Shown piece by piece: positions 41,345 through 50,370 of a stretch of DNA of 64,000 nucleotides. This stretch comes from Pseudogemmobacter hezensis (lineage in GTDB: Bacteria > Pseudomonadota > Alphaproteobacteria > Rhodobacterales > Rhodobacteraceae): NCBI RefSeq assembly GCF_013155295.1, contig NZ_JABJXT010000012.1:62001-126000 (forward strand), given 5' to 3'. The position numbers were made by a program, and so were the translations under genes. The notes under the pieces were generated by a model. That model had not been told where the DNA came from. It worked only from the letters and a program-made list of their open reading frames with translations, and ran no database searches. The first letter of the stretch is position 1, and the number at the start of each line of letters is the position of its first letter.

Positions 41345-42730
41345 ATGAATGCAAGACACCTGATTTCAATGACGGCAGCGCTTGCGGCGCTGCCCTTTGC
41401 CGCAAGGGCCGAAGAGGCAGAGCCCGTGCTTTCGGCGGGTGATACCGCCTTCGTGGCCACCTGCGCCCTGATTGTGATGCTGATGATGCTGCCGGGCTTG
41501 GGTCTGTTCTATGCGGGCATGGCGCGCAGCAAGAATGTGCTCTCGGTGCTGACGCAGATCTTCGCCTCGATCTCGCTGATCATCGTGCTTTGGGTGGCGG
41601 TGGGCTATTCGCTGTTCATCGACGGCACCGGGCCGATCATCGGCGGCTTTGGCAAGGTCTTTCTGGCCGGCGTCACGACGGACAGCCTGGTCGGCACCAT
41701 CCCTGAATATACCTATGTGATGTTCATGGGGATGTTCGCCGCGATCACCCCGCCGATCATCATCGGCGCCTTTGCCGAGCGGATGAAATTCTCGGCCGTG
41801 CTGATCTTCATGGGCGTCTGGTTCATGATCAACTATGTGCCGATGGCCCATATGGCCTGGGGCGGCGGCTGGGTCTTTGGGATCGAGGTGCAGGACTATG
41901 CGGGCGGCAATGTCGTTCACCTGAACGCAGGCATCGCCGCGCTGGTCTGCGCCCTGGTGATCGGGCCGCGCAAGGGCTATGGCAGCCAGATGATGGCACC
42001 GCACAACATGACCATGACCTATACGGGCGGGGCCATGCTCTGGGTGGGCTGGCTGGCCTTTTGCGGCGGCTGTGCGCTGGCGGCGAATGGCTTCTCGGGC
42101 CTTTTGATGCTGAACACCTTCCTGGGCGGCGCGGCAGGTGCGCTTGGCTGGATGATCACGGAATCGATCCATCGCGGCAAAACCAGCACCTTTGGCCTGC
42201 TTTCGGGGGCGATCTCTGGCCTCGTGGCGATTACCCCGGCCTGCGGCTTTGTCGGCCCGGCTGGCGCGATTGCCATTGGCCTGCTGGCGGCCCCGGTCTG
42301 CGTCTTTGCCGTCGAGGTGATGAAGCCGAAACTGGGCTATGACGACAGCTTCGACGTGTTTGGTGTGCATGGTGTGGCCGCGATTGTCGGCGGTATCCTG
42401 ACGGTGATCTTTGCCGCGCCCTCGCTGGGCGGTGGCGGCTATCCTGAGGGGCGCGATATGGTCAGCCAGATGGTGCCCCAGGTGGCGATCATGGGCTTTT
42501 CGATCCTGGTCTCGGCGGTGACGACCTGGATCGCGCTGATGGTGGCGAAAGCGCTGGTCGGGCTGCGCGTCAGCGAAGAGGCGGAATATGAGGGTCTCGA
42601 CACTACCTCGCATGGCGAAAGCGGCTATCGGCTGAGCGATGGTCTCTTTGGCGGTGCCGCAGTTGCCCCCACGGCCGAGGCCCATGGCGCGGCGCTGGCC
42701 CCGGCCAAGCTGAAGAACGTGCCGGGCTAA
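41345..42730 (+). CDS. amt: Ammonium transporter Amt
   Basis: An Amt/MEP/Rh family channel of about 461 residues with a cleavable-type N-terminus (AALAALPFAARAEE) and eleven membrane segments. The opening GLGLFYAGMARSKNVLSVL is diagnostic. The pore twin histidines are in VVHLNAG (near 191) and GVHGVAA (near 341). It conducts ammonium across the inner membrane. The ATG at 41345 has GGGG seven bases upstream, better spaced than the ATG at 41339. No glnK gene accompanies it in this window, unlike the usual pairing. The stop codon lies inside a 17-base tandem duplication, and a terminator follows. Confidence 0.93.
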   Translation: MNARHLISMTAALAALPFAARAEEAEPVLSAGDTAFVATCALIVMLMMLPGLGLFYAGMARSKNVLSVLTQIFASISLIIVLWVAVGYSLFIDGTGPIIGGFGKVFLAGVTTDSLVGTIPEYTYVMFMGMFAAITPPIIIGAFAERMKFSAVLIFMGVWFMINYVPMAHMAWGGGWVFGIEVQDYAGGNVVHLNAGIAALVCALVIGPRKGYGSQMMAPHNMTMTYTGGAMLWVGWLAFCGGCALAANGFSGLLMLNTFLGGAAGALGWMITESIHRGKTSTFGLLSGAISGLVAITPACGFVGPAGAIAIGLLAAPVCVFAVEVMKPKLGYDDSFDVFGVHGVAAIVGGILTVIFAAPSLGGGGYPEGRDMVSQMVPQVAIMGFSILVSAVTTWIALMVAKALVGLRVSEEAEYEGLDTTSHGESGYRLSDGLFGGAAVAPTAEAHGAALAPAKLKNVPG

Positions 42731-42745
42731 AGAACGTGTCGGGCT
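42713..42745 (+). repeat. 17-base tandem duplication across the amt stop codon
   Basis: AAGAACGTGCCGGGCT (42713-42728) is repeated as AAGAACGTGTCGGGCT (42730-42745) with period 17 and one mismatch. The TAA stop lies at the junction, so the second copy is untranslated. Confidence 0.85.
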
Positions 42746-42765
42746 GAGGCGCATAGATCTGTCGG

Positions 42766-42808
42766 GATTACGCGGGGGGCTGATCGCCTCTCGCGTGATC
42801 TTTTTTTT
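42766..42808 (+). terminator. Intrinsic terminator of amt
   Basis: GATTACGCG (42766-42774) pairs with CGCGTGATC (42792-42800, one G-U pair), followed at once by eight T residues (42801-42808). The loop is 17 bases. Confidence 0.8.
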
Positions 42809-42822
42809 GCGGTTCTGGTGGC

Positions 42823-43269
42823 CTATTCGCCCCTGTTTGCCGCGCGACATGTGACCGCTGCGCCCTGCACTGAGCAGTCGTATCCTTGCGCTGCAGGGGC
42901 CTTACCCGCCACGCGCGGCAGAGGAATGTCCGAACGTGTCGCCCAGGCCTGCCCCGCCAGCCCGCACCAAAGCTGCAGGACCGGCATCTCATCCCCGGTC
43001 TCGTTCCGCTCATACACCGTCCCGCTGGCCAGATCATAGCCAAAGCGGATCGTCAGCTCATGATGCGGGGCCTGCTGCGGCGCAATCCGGCCCAGATCCT
43101 TTGAAAACCAATGCGCCAGGCTCGCCCCGCATTCGAGCGTTGAATCTGAGCTGTTGGCTACCCGGATTTCCAGCGTATGCTGCGCCACGAAAGCCGATAC
43201 GGCCAGAGGCCCTGACAAAGCGGGCAAAAGACCCGCCAGCAGGGCCGTGATGAAAGATTTGCGGTGCAT
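42823..43269 (-). CDS. Small exported hypothetical protein
   Basis: About 148 residues with a Sec signal (KSFITALLAGLLPALSGPLAVSA) and a mature part containing four cysteines (LECGAS, LWCGLA, YDCSV, VTCRA) that could form two disulfides in the periplasm. I do not recognise the family. The ATG at 43269 begins the signal peptide; an upstream in-frame ATG at 43317 adds a non-hydrophobic stretch. It is divergent from the first BMP-family binding protein gene, with 98 bases between them, and convergent with amt. Confidence 0.6.
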   Translation of the reverse strand: MHRKSFITALLAGLLPALSGPLAVSAFVAQHTLEIRVANSSDSTLECGASLAHWFSKDLGRIAPQQAPHHELTIRFGYDLASGTVYERNETGDEMPVLQLWCGLAGQAWATRSDIPLPRVAGKAPAAQGYDCSVQGAAVTCRAANRGE

Positions 43270-43367
43270 CTGCGTCTTTTGTCGGGCTATTGGCTTTTCA
43301 TACTGTGCGGATCGCATCCGGCCCAGGGGTAAGTGTCAACTGATAAACGACGACAGGGAATTATGTG

Positions 43368-44411
43368 ATGAAAAAGATGGTGACCGGCTCTGTCAGCCGT
43401 ATGGTGATGGCCCTGGCTCTGGTTCTGGGGGGGGGATGGGCCAGCGCGGCCTCGGCGGAAGAGATCGATACGATTGCCATTATGGCACCCGAGATGGGCA
43501 CCGATATGGGCTGGAACCAGCAAGGCGTTGATGCGGCCCGCGCGGCAGCAGCGGCAGCCGGGCTTGAGGTGATCGTGGCTGAAAACCTTGGCTATGGTGA
43601 CGTGCGCCCGGTCCTGCGTGAGCTTATCGAGGATGGCGCAGATCTCGTGATCGGCCATGCGGCGGGCTTCAACACCGCCGCACTGGAGATCGGCGAGGAA
43701 ATGGGCGTGCCGATTGCGATCGCCGATATGCCCGAAAAACTGTCGAAGGGCAAAGTGGCCGATTACACGGGAACCGGGTCAGACGGGGCCTGGCTTGCCG
43801 GGCGGCTGGCGGCCAAGATGACCCGCACCGGGATTGTCGGGATCGTGGTCTCGGGCGAGCCGCCGTCCTGGAACAATATGTCGGTGGCCTTTGCCGAGGG
43901 GGTGCGGGCCGAAAACCCCGCCATTGAGGTGCGCTATGCGGTGATCGGGCCTGCGGCCTATTCCGATGCGGCGGGCGGCAAACGGGTGGCAGAGACGGTG
44001 ATCGCCTCTGGCGCGGATATCATCTTCGGCCAGGGCAATGGCAGCTCATTCGGGATGTTGCAGGCGGTAGAGACAACGCCCGCAACCGATGGCGGCAAGG
44101 CCTGGTTCATCGATGTGATCGGCGACAAAAGCAGCATCGACAAGGGGCATCTGCTCTCGTCTGTGGTCTGGGATCTGACGCCGATCTATTCTGCGATGAT
44201 CGCCGATCTGCAGGCGGGCAACTATGGCACCCGCAATTACGATATCAGCCTTGCCGATGACAGCCTGCGCCTGCTGAAAACCGATCATATCCCGGCTGAT
44301 GTCTGGGCAGAGCTTGAGGCGCTGAAGGCCGATATCGTCGCCGGAAAGATCACCATCGCGCCGAAATATGACGCCGCCAGCGTGCATGCGCTGGTGCGCG
44401 CCGTCGAGTAA
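43368..44411 (+). CDS. BMP-family ABC transporter substrate-binding protein (first system)
   Basis: A 347-residue periplasmic protein of the basic membrane protein family (BmpA/PnrA), which binds nucleosides. A signal peptide (MVMALALVLGGGWASAASA) precedes IDTIAIMAPEMGTDMGWNQQG, and the family segments DLVIGHAAGFNTAALEIGEE, GSDGAWLAGRLAAKM and GADIIFGQGNGSSFG follow. AGGGAA precedes the ATG at 43368 (GTG 43365 is an alternative). It starts a four-gene operon with a two-domain ATPase and two permeases. A hairpin at 44423-44443 follows it. Confidence 0.87.
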   Translation: MKKMVTGSVSRMVMALALVLGGGWASAASAEEIDTIAIMAPEMGTDMGWNQQGVDAARAAAAAAGLEVIVAENLGYGDVRPVLRELIEDGADLVIGHAAGFNTAALEIGEEMGVPIAIADMPEKLSKGKVADYTGTGSDGAWLAGRLAAKMTRTGIVGIVVSGEPPSWNNMSVAFAEGVRAENPAIEVRYAVIGPAAYSDAAGGKRVAETVIASGADIIFGQGNGSSFGMLQAVETTPATDGGKAWFIDVIGDKSSIDKGHLLSSVVWDLTPIYSAMIADLQAGNYGTRNYDISLADDSLRLLKTDHIPADVWAELEALKADIVAGKITIAPKYDAASVHALVRAVE

Positions 44412-44422
44412 GGGGCGGCTCT

Positions 44423-44443
44423 GGCGGGGGGCTTTCCCCCGCC
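44423..44443 (+). other. Intercistronic hairpin after the BMP binding-protein gene
   Basis: GGCGGGGG (44423-44430) and CCCCCGCC (44436-44443) form a perfect 8-bp stem with a five-base loop in the 53-base gap before the ATPase gene. It probably uncouples binding-protein abundance from the rest of the operon. Confidence 0.5.
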
Positions 44444-44464
44444 GCATTGCCAAAGGAGCAGCCG

Positions 44465-46096
44465 ATGCAGACCCCCCCCGGGGCGGCTTTGCCGCCAGCA
44501 GATGACCGCGCGGGATATGGCCGCGCGGGCTCAGGCGTTACTGGTGCAGGCATCCGGCCCGTTGTCGCCTTGCAGAATGTGACGCGCCGCTTTCCTGGCG
44601 TGCTGGCCAGCGATGCGGTCAGCCTGGGCTTTCTGCCAGGTGAGGTGCATGTGCTGCTGGGCGAAAACGGCGCGGGAAAATCCACGCTGGTTGCCATGCT
44701 GTCTGGTCTGCAGCAGCCCGATGCGGGGCAGATCCTGATCGATGGGGCGGCGGTCTCCCTGGCCGCGCCGCGTGACGCGCTGCGCCTTGGCATCGGCACG
44801 GTGTTTCAGCATTCGATGCTGGTGCCCTCGCTGAGCGTGGTCGACAACTTCACCCTGGGCGGGCCCTGGTGGCAGCGCCCTGACCGCAAGGCCCTTGCTG
44901 CGCGTATTCAGGCCGCCGCTGCCGGGCCGGGGCTGCGGGTGGATCCCTTCGCCAGCGTTGCCTCGCTTTCGCTGGGCGAGCGTCAGCAGGCCGAGATTCT
45001 GCGGGCGCTGATGCGCGGCTCGCGCTGTCTGATCCTTGATGAGGCGACGGCGATGCTGACCCCGCAAGAGGCGGGCGCGCTTGGGGCGCTGATGCGCAGG
45101 CTGGCGGCGACCGGGCTGGCGGTGGTGTTCATCACCCATAAACTGCAAGAGGCGCTGGCCTTTGGCGACCGTATCACCGTGCTGCGCGGCGGGCGCAATG
45201 TGGGGATGATCGCGCCGGATGTGCTGCAGGCCAGAAGTGGGGCAGAAAATACCGCCCATATCGTCAGCCTGATGTTTGGCGAGGACAGCCGCCGCCCCGA
45301 TCCTCTCTCTCACGATCTGCCCCGGCCCGCGCCCCCCCAAAAAGGGCCGGCGCTGCTAAAGGTGGCGGGCCTTTCGACAGCCGGGGGGCCGCAGCCGCTG
45401 CGCGATATCAGCTTCACCCTGCATGCGGGCGAGATCTTCGGCATCGCCGGGATTGACGGCAATGGTCAGAAAGCGCTGGCCGAGGCGCTGGCGGGGCAGA
45501 TCCCCTCAACCGGAACCCTGCACCTGGGCGGGGCTGAGATAAATGGCGGCGTCGCGGCAAGGCGGCGGGCCGGGCTGAGCTATGTCACCGATGACCGCCT
45601 TGGCGAGGGGATCGTCGCGGGCTTTCCGGTGGCGACCAATCTTGTCCTCAAGGAAATCGGCCAGCCCCCGTTCTGGCGGCGCGGGCTTGTGCAAAGCGCA
45701 ACCATCGCGGCGGCGGCGCGGGCCCTGGTGCAGGCCTTTGACATCCGCACCCCCGATGTCACGACGCCCGCAGGCAGGCTGTCGGGGGGCAATATCCAGA
45801 AGGTGCTGCTGGCGCGCGAGCTGACTGGCCAGGCGCAGGTGGTGATCTTCGCAAAGCCCACCTATGGGCTGGATCTGCAAAACATCACCGCCATTCGCGC
45901 CCGCATCCGCGAGGCCGCGGGTCACGGCAAGGCGGTGCTGCTGATCTCGACCGATCTTGATGAGCTGCTTGAACTGTCAGACCGGATCGCGGTGATCGAG
46001 CGCGGGCGGCTGAGCCCGCCGTATCCGAATGACGATACCGCCCGCGCGGCGATCACCCGCCTGATCAGCGGCGCGACCGGGGGTGCCGATGTCTGA
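44465..46096 (+). CDS. Two-domain ABC transporter ATPase, nucleoside-importer type (first system)
   Basis: About 543 residues with two fused ATPase domains. Domain 1 has Walker [19 protein letters not shown], signature LSLGERQQAEILRAL and Walker B CLILDEATAMLTP. Domain 2 has a degenerate Walker A region GIAGIDGNGQKALAEAL and signature LSGGNIQKVLLAREL, with VVIFAKPTYGLD in place of a Walker B with Glu. This arrangement is standard for ribose- and nucleoside-type importers. AAGGAG lies seven bases before the ATG at 44465. Its stop overlaps the first permease gene. Confidence 0.88.
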   Translation: MQTPPGAALPPADDRAGYGRAGSGVTGAGIRPVVALQNVTRRFPGVLASDAVSLGFLPGEVHVLLGENGAGKSTLVAMLSGLQQPDAGQILIDGAAVSLAAPRDALRLGIGTVFQHSMLVPSLSVVDNFTLGGPWWQRPDRKALAARIQAAAAGPGLRVDPFASVASLSLGERQQAEILRALMRGSRCLILDEATAMLTPQEAGALGALMRRLAATGLAVVFITHKLQEALAFGDRITVLRGGRNVGMIAPDVLQARSGAENTAHIVSLMFGEDSRRPDPLSHDLPRPAPPQKGPALLKVAGLSTAGGPQPLRDISFTLHAGEIFGIAGIDGNGQKALAEALAGQIPSTGTLHLGGAEINGGVAARRRAGLSYVTDDRLGEGIVAGFPVATNLVLKEIGQPPFWRRGLVQSATIAAAARALVQAFDIRTPDVTTPAGRLSGGNIQKVLLARELTGQAQVVIFAKPTYGLDLQNITAIRARIREAAGHGKAVLLISTDLDELLELSDRIAVIERGRLSPPYPNDDTARAAITRLISGATGGADV

Positions 46097-47150
46097 GCGA
46101 TTTCGAACTGGAGCAGGGCGCGAGCTGGCCATACAGGCGCTTTTCCTGATCGGGCCATTGCTGGCGGTGCTGATCCTCGGCGGGCTGATCCTGCTGGCGC
46201 TTGGCGCGAACCCCTTCAGCTATTACGCCTTTGTCGTTGAGCGCGGCATGCTGCGCCCCTCGGGGCTGGAGGCGACGCTGACCCGGATGGGCCCATTGCT
46301 GCTGATCGCATCCGGGCTGATCATCGCCTTTCGCGCCGGGGTCTGGAATCTGGGCGGCGATGGGCAATTCCTGCTGGCGGCGGTGATGGCGGCGGCCCTT
46401 GCACCGCTTTTGCATCAGGCGGGCTGGCCGGTCTGGCTTTTGCTGATGGCGGGGCTTTTGACGGGCGCGATCACGGGTGCGGCCTGGGCCGTGCTGCCAG
46501 CATTGCTGCGCGCCCGCCAGGGGCTGAACGAAATCATCACCACCCTGATGATGAGCTTTCTTGGCGTTTCACTGGCGAACCTTCTGGTAAAGCTGGCTTT
46601 TCTTGATCCCACCACCACCACACCCCAGACCCGGACGCTGCCGGTCGAGGCAAGGCTGCCACGCCTTTTTGACACGACCATATCTTCTGGGCTGCTGATC
46701 GGGCTGGTCGTGGTGATCCTGGTGCATCTGATGATGACGCGCACCGCCTTTGGCCTCAGGCTGCGGGTGGTGGGCGCGAACCCCCGCGCCGCGCTGCATG
46801 CCGGGCTGGCGGTGCCTGCGCTGACGATTGCGGTATTTGCGCTGTCAGCCGGGCTGGTGGGGCTGGCGGGGGCGGTGGATGTGCTGGGGATCCAGGGCAA
46901 TATCCGCGCCGACTGGAACCCCGCCTATAGCCTGAGCGTGGTGCCACTGGTCTTTCTGGCGCGGCTGAATGGCTATGGCACCATTGTTTACGTGTTCCTT
47001 TTCTCGGCGCTCAGCATCGGGGCGGAAAGTGCCGCCCGCCGTCTGGGCGTGCCGGGCTATTTCTCGTTGGTTATCGTGGCGCTGATGCTGATCACCTTCG
47101 CCCTGTCTGACCACTTCCAAAAGCGCCGCCAGCGGCTTTCGCAAATCTGA
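46089..47150 (+). CDS. Nucleoside-type ABC transporter permease 1 (first system)
   Basis: A 353-residue permease of the branched-chain/ribose-like clan, with about ten membrane helices. FRAGVWNLGGDGQFLLAAVMA and LRVVGANPRAALHAGL are typical of nucleoside importers (NupP/YufP type). The ATG at 46089 overlaps the ATPase stop by eight bases. It pairs with the permease of 47160-48086. Confidence 0.87.
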   Translation: MSERFRTGAGRELAIQALFLIGPLLAVLILGGLILLALGANPFSYYAFVVERGMLRPSGLEATLTRMGPLLLIASGLIIAFRAGVWNLGGDGQFLLAAVMAAALAPLLHQAGWPVWLLLMAGLLTGAITGAAWAVLPALLRARQGLNEIITTLMMSFLGVSLANLLVKLAFLDPTTTTPQTRTLPVEARLPRLFDTTISSGLLIGLVVVILVHLMMTRTAFGLRLRVVGANPRAALHAGLAVPALTIAVFALSAGLVGLAGAVDVLGIQGNIRADWNPAYSLSVVPLVFLARLNGYGTIVYVFLFSALSIGAESAARRLGVPGYFSLVIVALMLITFALSDHFQKRRQRLSQI

Positions 47151-47159
47151 GGCTCGCCC

Positions 47160-48086
47160 ATGCTGAGTGAAACTTTCCTCATCACCCTTTTCCTGGGCGC
47201 GGTCATGGCGGGGATGCCGCTTTTGCTGGCGGGCCTGGGCGAGCAACTGTCCGAGCGGGCGGGCGTGCTGAACATCGGGCTTGAGGGGATGATGCTGGCG
47301 GGAGCCTGGGCGGGCTTTGTCGCGGCCTGGGCCAGCGGCTCTGCGGGGCTCGGCTTTTTGGCCGGGGCAGGGGCGGGGCTGGTGGTCGCGGCTTTCATGG
47401 CGCTTTTTTGCGTGATCATGGCGCTGAACCAGATCGTCGTGGGGATTGCGCTGGTGCTGGCGGTGCAGGGGCTGACCGCGCTTTTGCATTTCGTGCAATT
47501 CTCGCAATCCTATCCGCGCCTTGATGGGATGCAGGCCTGGGCCGTGCCTGGGCTTTCGCAGATCCCGCTGCTGGGGCCGATGCTGTTCAGCCATAATCCG
47601 GTGGTCTGGCTGGGGCTGGCGCTGACCGCTGCCATGGCCTTTCTCTACCGCCAGACCAACCTGGGAATTGCGCTGCAGGCGGCGGGCGACAGGCCTGCGG
47701 CGCTGGATGCGCTTGGCGGCAATGTCACGCGGCTGCGGGTGCTGACGGTGCTGACCACCGGGGCGCTGGCGGGCCTGGGCGGCGCGTTCATGTCGGTCGC
47801 CGTGGCAGGCGTATTCGTGCCGTTCATGAGCCATGGCAACGGCTTTATCGCCATCGTCCTGGCCATGCTGGCGCGGGGCCGCCCGCTTTGGGTGCTGGGC
47901 GGCGCGTTCCTGTTCGGGGCCAGCCTTTCGATGACCACCGCGCTGCAGGTGGTGGGGGTGAATGTGCCGGTCGATGTGATCCAGATGCTGCCATTTGCCA
48001 TGGTCATGCTGGTGCTGGTGCTGGCCGGACGCAAAGCGAACCTGCCCGCAGCCCTTGGCGAAAGTTTCGAGCGCGGGGCCAGGTAG
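47160..48086 (+). CDS. Nucleoside-type ABC transporter permease 2 (first system)
   Basis: A 308-residue permease with the family opening LLLAGLGEQLSERAGVLNIGLEGMMLAGAWAGF and ALQAAGDRPAALDALGGNV later on. It is the last gene of the first BMP importer and lies nine bases after permease 1. It converges closely (ten-base gap) with the GalM-like gene, leaving no room for a separate terminator. Confidence 0.87.
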   Translation: MLSETFLITLFLGAVMAGMPLLLAGLGEQLSERAGVLNIGLEGMMLAGAWAGFVAAWASGSAGLGFLAGAGAGLVVAAFMALFCVIMALNQIVVGIALVLAVQGLTALLHFVQFSQSYPRLDGMQAWAVPGLSQIPLLGPMLFSHNPVVWLGLALTAAMAFLYRQTNLGIALQAAGDRPAALDALGGNVTRLRVLTVLTTGALAGLGGAFMSVAVAGVFVPFMSHGNGFIAIVLAMLARGRPLWVLGGAFLFGASLSMTTALQVVGVNVPVDVIQMLPFAMVMLVLVLAGRKANLPAALGESFERGAR

Positions 48087-48096
48087 GCCGCGCCCT

Positions 48097-48981
48097 TTAC
48101 AGCCGCTCTGCCGAAACCGTCAGCGCAAAGGCCCTGGTTTCACCCGGCGCAAGGCTGGTGCTATAGGGCCTGGCCGCAATCTCTGGCCCGGCCCCGATCT
48201 GCGAGGGCAGGCCCTGCCATGGCTCGATACAGAGGAACCCGGCCCCCTGCGGCCGCCAGAGCACCAGGTTTTCGGTCGTCGGAAAGCTGATCTCCAGCCC
48301 GCGCCCGCTGGCCGGGCCGTAATAAAGGCGCTGGCCCGCCCCTTCCGTGATGATGATTGAGGAAGAGGGGCGGAAGGTTTCATCGGCAATCGCCAGCCGC
48401 CCGTCCTGGAACACCGTGGGCAGGGTTTTCCCGGTCAGGAAGTTGTCGCGCTGCTCAGCGATCATGGGGTCGGGGCCTTCTGACAGGCGTCTGACCTCAT
48501 GCGGCTGGCCGTCAGCGCCTGGCAGAGGCAGGGCGAAGCCGGGGTGAAAGCCAAAGCTGAAGGGCATCGGCTGCGCGCCGGTATTGCTGATTTCCGCCGT
48601 GCAATGCAGCGCTTTGTCCTGCAGCCGGTATTCCAGGACAAGTTGGAAATCAAAGGGATAGATGGTGCGGGTCTGCGGGTTCGATGAAAGCGCCAGCCTG
48701 ACCAGGGCGGGCTGATGTGCCACTACCGTGAAAAGGCTTTCCATCGCAAAGCCGTGGATGGTCATCGGATAGTCGCGCCCGTCAATGCGGACCTGGTTGT
48801 CAATCGCCCGCCCGCAAATGGGGAAGAGGATCGGGGCGGTCTGATCCCAAAAGGCGGCATCGGCCTGCCAGAGCAGCTCATCCTGGGCAGGCCCATATTT
48901 CAGCGAGCGCAGCTCGGCCCCCATGGGCGAGACCAGGGCACTCAGGTGACCATCGGTAAGGCGGATTTCTTCAGCCGACAT
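48097..48981 (-). CDS. Aldose 1-epimerase family protein (GalM/LacX-like)
   Basis: A 294-residue beta-sandwich mutarotase-like protein. Family segments are APILFPICGRAIDNQ, YPMTIHGFAMESLF with a likely catalytic His, MPFSFGFHPGF and LVLWRPQGAGFLCIEPWQG. It would interconvert sugar anomers. Located between two nucleoside-type importers, it could process the sugar released from imported nucleosides; this is inference. It may form a unit with no other gene, because the next minus-strand gene upstream is the MYG1-like gene 94 bases away. Confidence 0.8.
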   Translation of the reverse strand: MSAEEIRLTDGHLSALVSPMGAELRSLKYGPAQDELLWQADAAFWDQTAPILFPICGRAIDNQVRIDGRDYPMTIHGFAMESLFTVVAHQPALVRLALSSNPQTRTIYPFDFQLVLEYRLQDKALHCTAEISNTGAQPMPFSFGFHPGFALPLPGADGQPHEVRRLSEGPDPMIAEQRDNFLTGKTLPTVFQDGRLAIADETFRPSSSIIITEGAGQRLYYGPASGRGLEISFPTTENLVLWRPQGAGFLCIEPWQGLPSQIGAGPEIAARPYSTSLAPGETRAFALTVSAERL

Positions 48982-49074
48982 CGCAACCCCTTAAATGGGC
49001 CTGCGAAAGCGGCCCGGTATCACCCGCTGAGACTGGGGCAGATCAGCCCGCCGCGCAAGCCTTGCCGTCTGGCC

Positions 49075-50034
49075 TCAGGCGGATGCCGCCTCGGCCTCGG
49101 CCTCGGCCTCGGCCACCGCGATCCGGGCCATGGCAAGGATCGCCTCACGCGTTTCGGCCACGGCGATAAAGCGCCCGTTGTGGCAAAAACGCGCGCCTTT
49201 AACGCCGCTTGCGGCCTCAAGTGCGGCATCGGTCAGCCCCGCCCAGGCCAGCGGCAGATCGGCGCGTTGCTCGAAGCCGCTGTCGGCTTTGCGGATGCCG
49301 GTGATCATCCAGTCAGCCTCGCGCGGATGCACCACGAAAAGCAGGTGATCCGCCCCGGCCTTTTCAACAGCGGCGCGAAACGGCATGCCCTGCGGCAGTT
49401 CCAGCACCCGCGAGGCACCCGCCTGTGCGATTGCCGCCATCACCATCGCCTCGGCCCGGGCCCTGGCGGCGCGGTTGCGGATCGCGGCCTCGACAAAGGC
49501 GCGGGCGATCTGCAGCGCCGCCATGAAGGCGCGATCATCCGCGCCCTCGCCCCGGTCATCAAAGACGGGTTTCAGCGATTCCATCAGCTCTGGCAGCGTC
49601 AGCCCCGCCAGCTGTGCGCCCGCAGCGGCGGGGCTGAGCGCCCCATTGTCCGTCAGGTCAATCGGCAGCACGAAGCCCATGTCAAAGCTGGTATGAATGC
49701 GATCCAGATCCGCTTCGGGCACAGCCATGGCCCGCAGATAGTCGCGGCCATAATGATGCCAGATCAGCCCGAATGAACTGTAGGGCTGCCCGTCAGGGCG
49801 CAAAGGGGCCTCACGCTGGTGGTGATCAAAGATCCGTTTTGCAGGGTCATAATCGCGGCCCACGTCATAGATGATGCGGTTCTCTGCCGGGGTGATCCAG
49901 GCCTCATCGCGGCTGCGGATGATCTGCGCCTGCGGGAACAGCCGGGTCAGGATGACCGAGGACATCAGCTCATCGGCATGAAAGCCGCCCGAATGGGTGA
50001 CAAGATGGGTGACGGGGGTCAGATGCGGTTCCAT
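49075..50034 (-). CDS. MYG1-family metal-dependent hydrolase / exonuclease-like protein
   Basis: A 319-residue MYG1/GAMM1 family protein. DHH-type metal motifs are THSGGFHADEL near the N-terminus, IYDVGRD and FDHHQRE. Eukaryotic MYG1 is a 3'-5' exonuclease (established); bacterial homologues are little studied. The ATG at 50034 begins directly before the conserved core; a frame extending to 50142 lacks homology. The C-terminus ends in an AEAEAEAEA run encoded by a perfect hexanucleotide repeat at 49088-49111. Between two nucleoside importers, a nucleotide-related role is plausible. Confidence 0.82.
   Translation of the reverse strand: MEPHLTPVTHLVTHSGGFHADELMSSVILTRLFPQAQIIRSRDEAWITPAENRIIYDVGRDYDPAKRIFDHHQREAPLRPDGQPYSSFGLIWHHYGRDYLRAMAVPEADLDRIHTSFDMGFVLPIDLTDNGALSPAAAGAQLAGLTLPELMESLKPVFDDRGEGADDRAFMAALQIARAFVEAAIRNRAARARAEAMVMAAIAQAGASRVLELPQGMPFRAAVEKAGADHLLFVVHPREADWMITGIRKADSGFEQRADLPLAWAGLTDAALEAASGVKGARFCHNGRFIAVAETREAILAMARIAVAEAEAEAEAASA
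49088..49111 (-). repeat. (GCCTCG)4 microsatellite in the MYG1-like gene
   Basis: Four perfect copies of the hexamer GCCTCG (plus-strand reading) encode Glu-Ala repeats at the C-terminus. Units are in frame, so copy-number change would lengthen or shorten the acidic tail only. Confidence 0.85.
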
Positions 50035-50370
50035 GGCGGGCAGGTCCTGGTCTTTGGCGGGCTTTGATCGGACTTTGATCGGGCCGGTTTCAGCCCAGGC
50101 GGCTAGCGCAAAAAAGCAGCCTTGTCGCCTGCGAAATCGCATTTCGCGCCGGGTTCACCGGGGGCAGGGCGCCAAAATGGCGCTTGCCGCCTGTCACGGT
50201 CCAGTATCCGCTCGCACAATCCAGCAAAAAACTGACCAATGGGTCAAAATTTATGCACTTCCATGGCTGGCCTGCAACCCAAAGCGGTGGCAAGAGACGA
50301 AGGCGTTGACTCGCCCGATCGTCGCTTCCACGACTGGTCAGAGCAACACGACCAGCCACAGGGGGTTTCC
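50035..50370. promoter_or_regulatory. Intergenic control region of the second BMP operon
   Basis: No gene in 336 bases. Visible elements: a direct repeat CTTTGATCGG (50062-50071 and 50073-50082), and the dyad TGACC-AATG-GGTCA (50233-50246) followed by an AT-rich stretch, a candidate operator or promoter for the binding-protein gene at 50371. Confidence 0.35.

Noticed and set aside
41366-42850. Long minus-strand open frame opposite amt
   Set aside because: Antisense to a diagnostic ammonium transporter, and composition is typical of an antisense frame.
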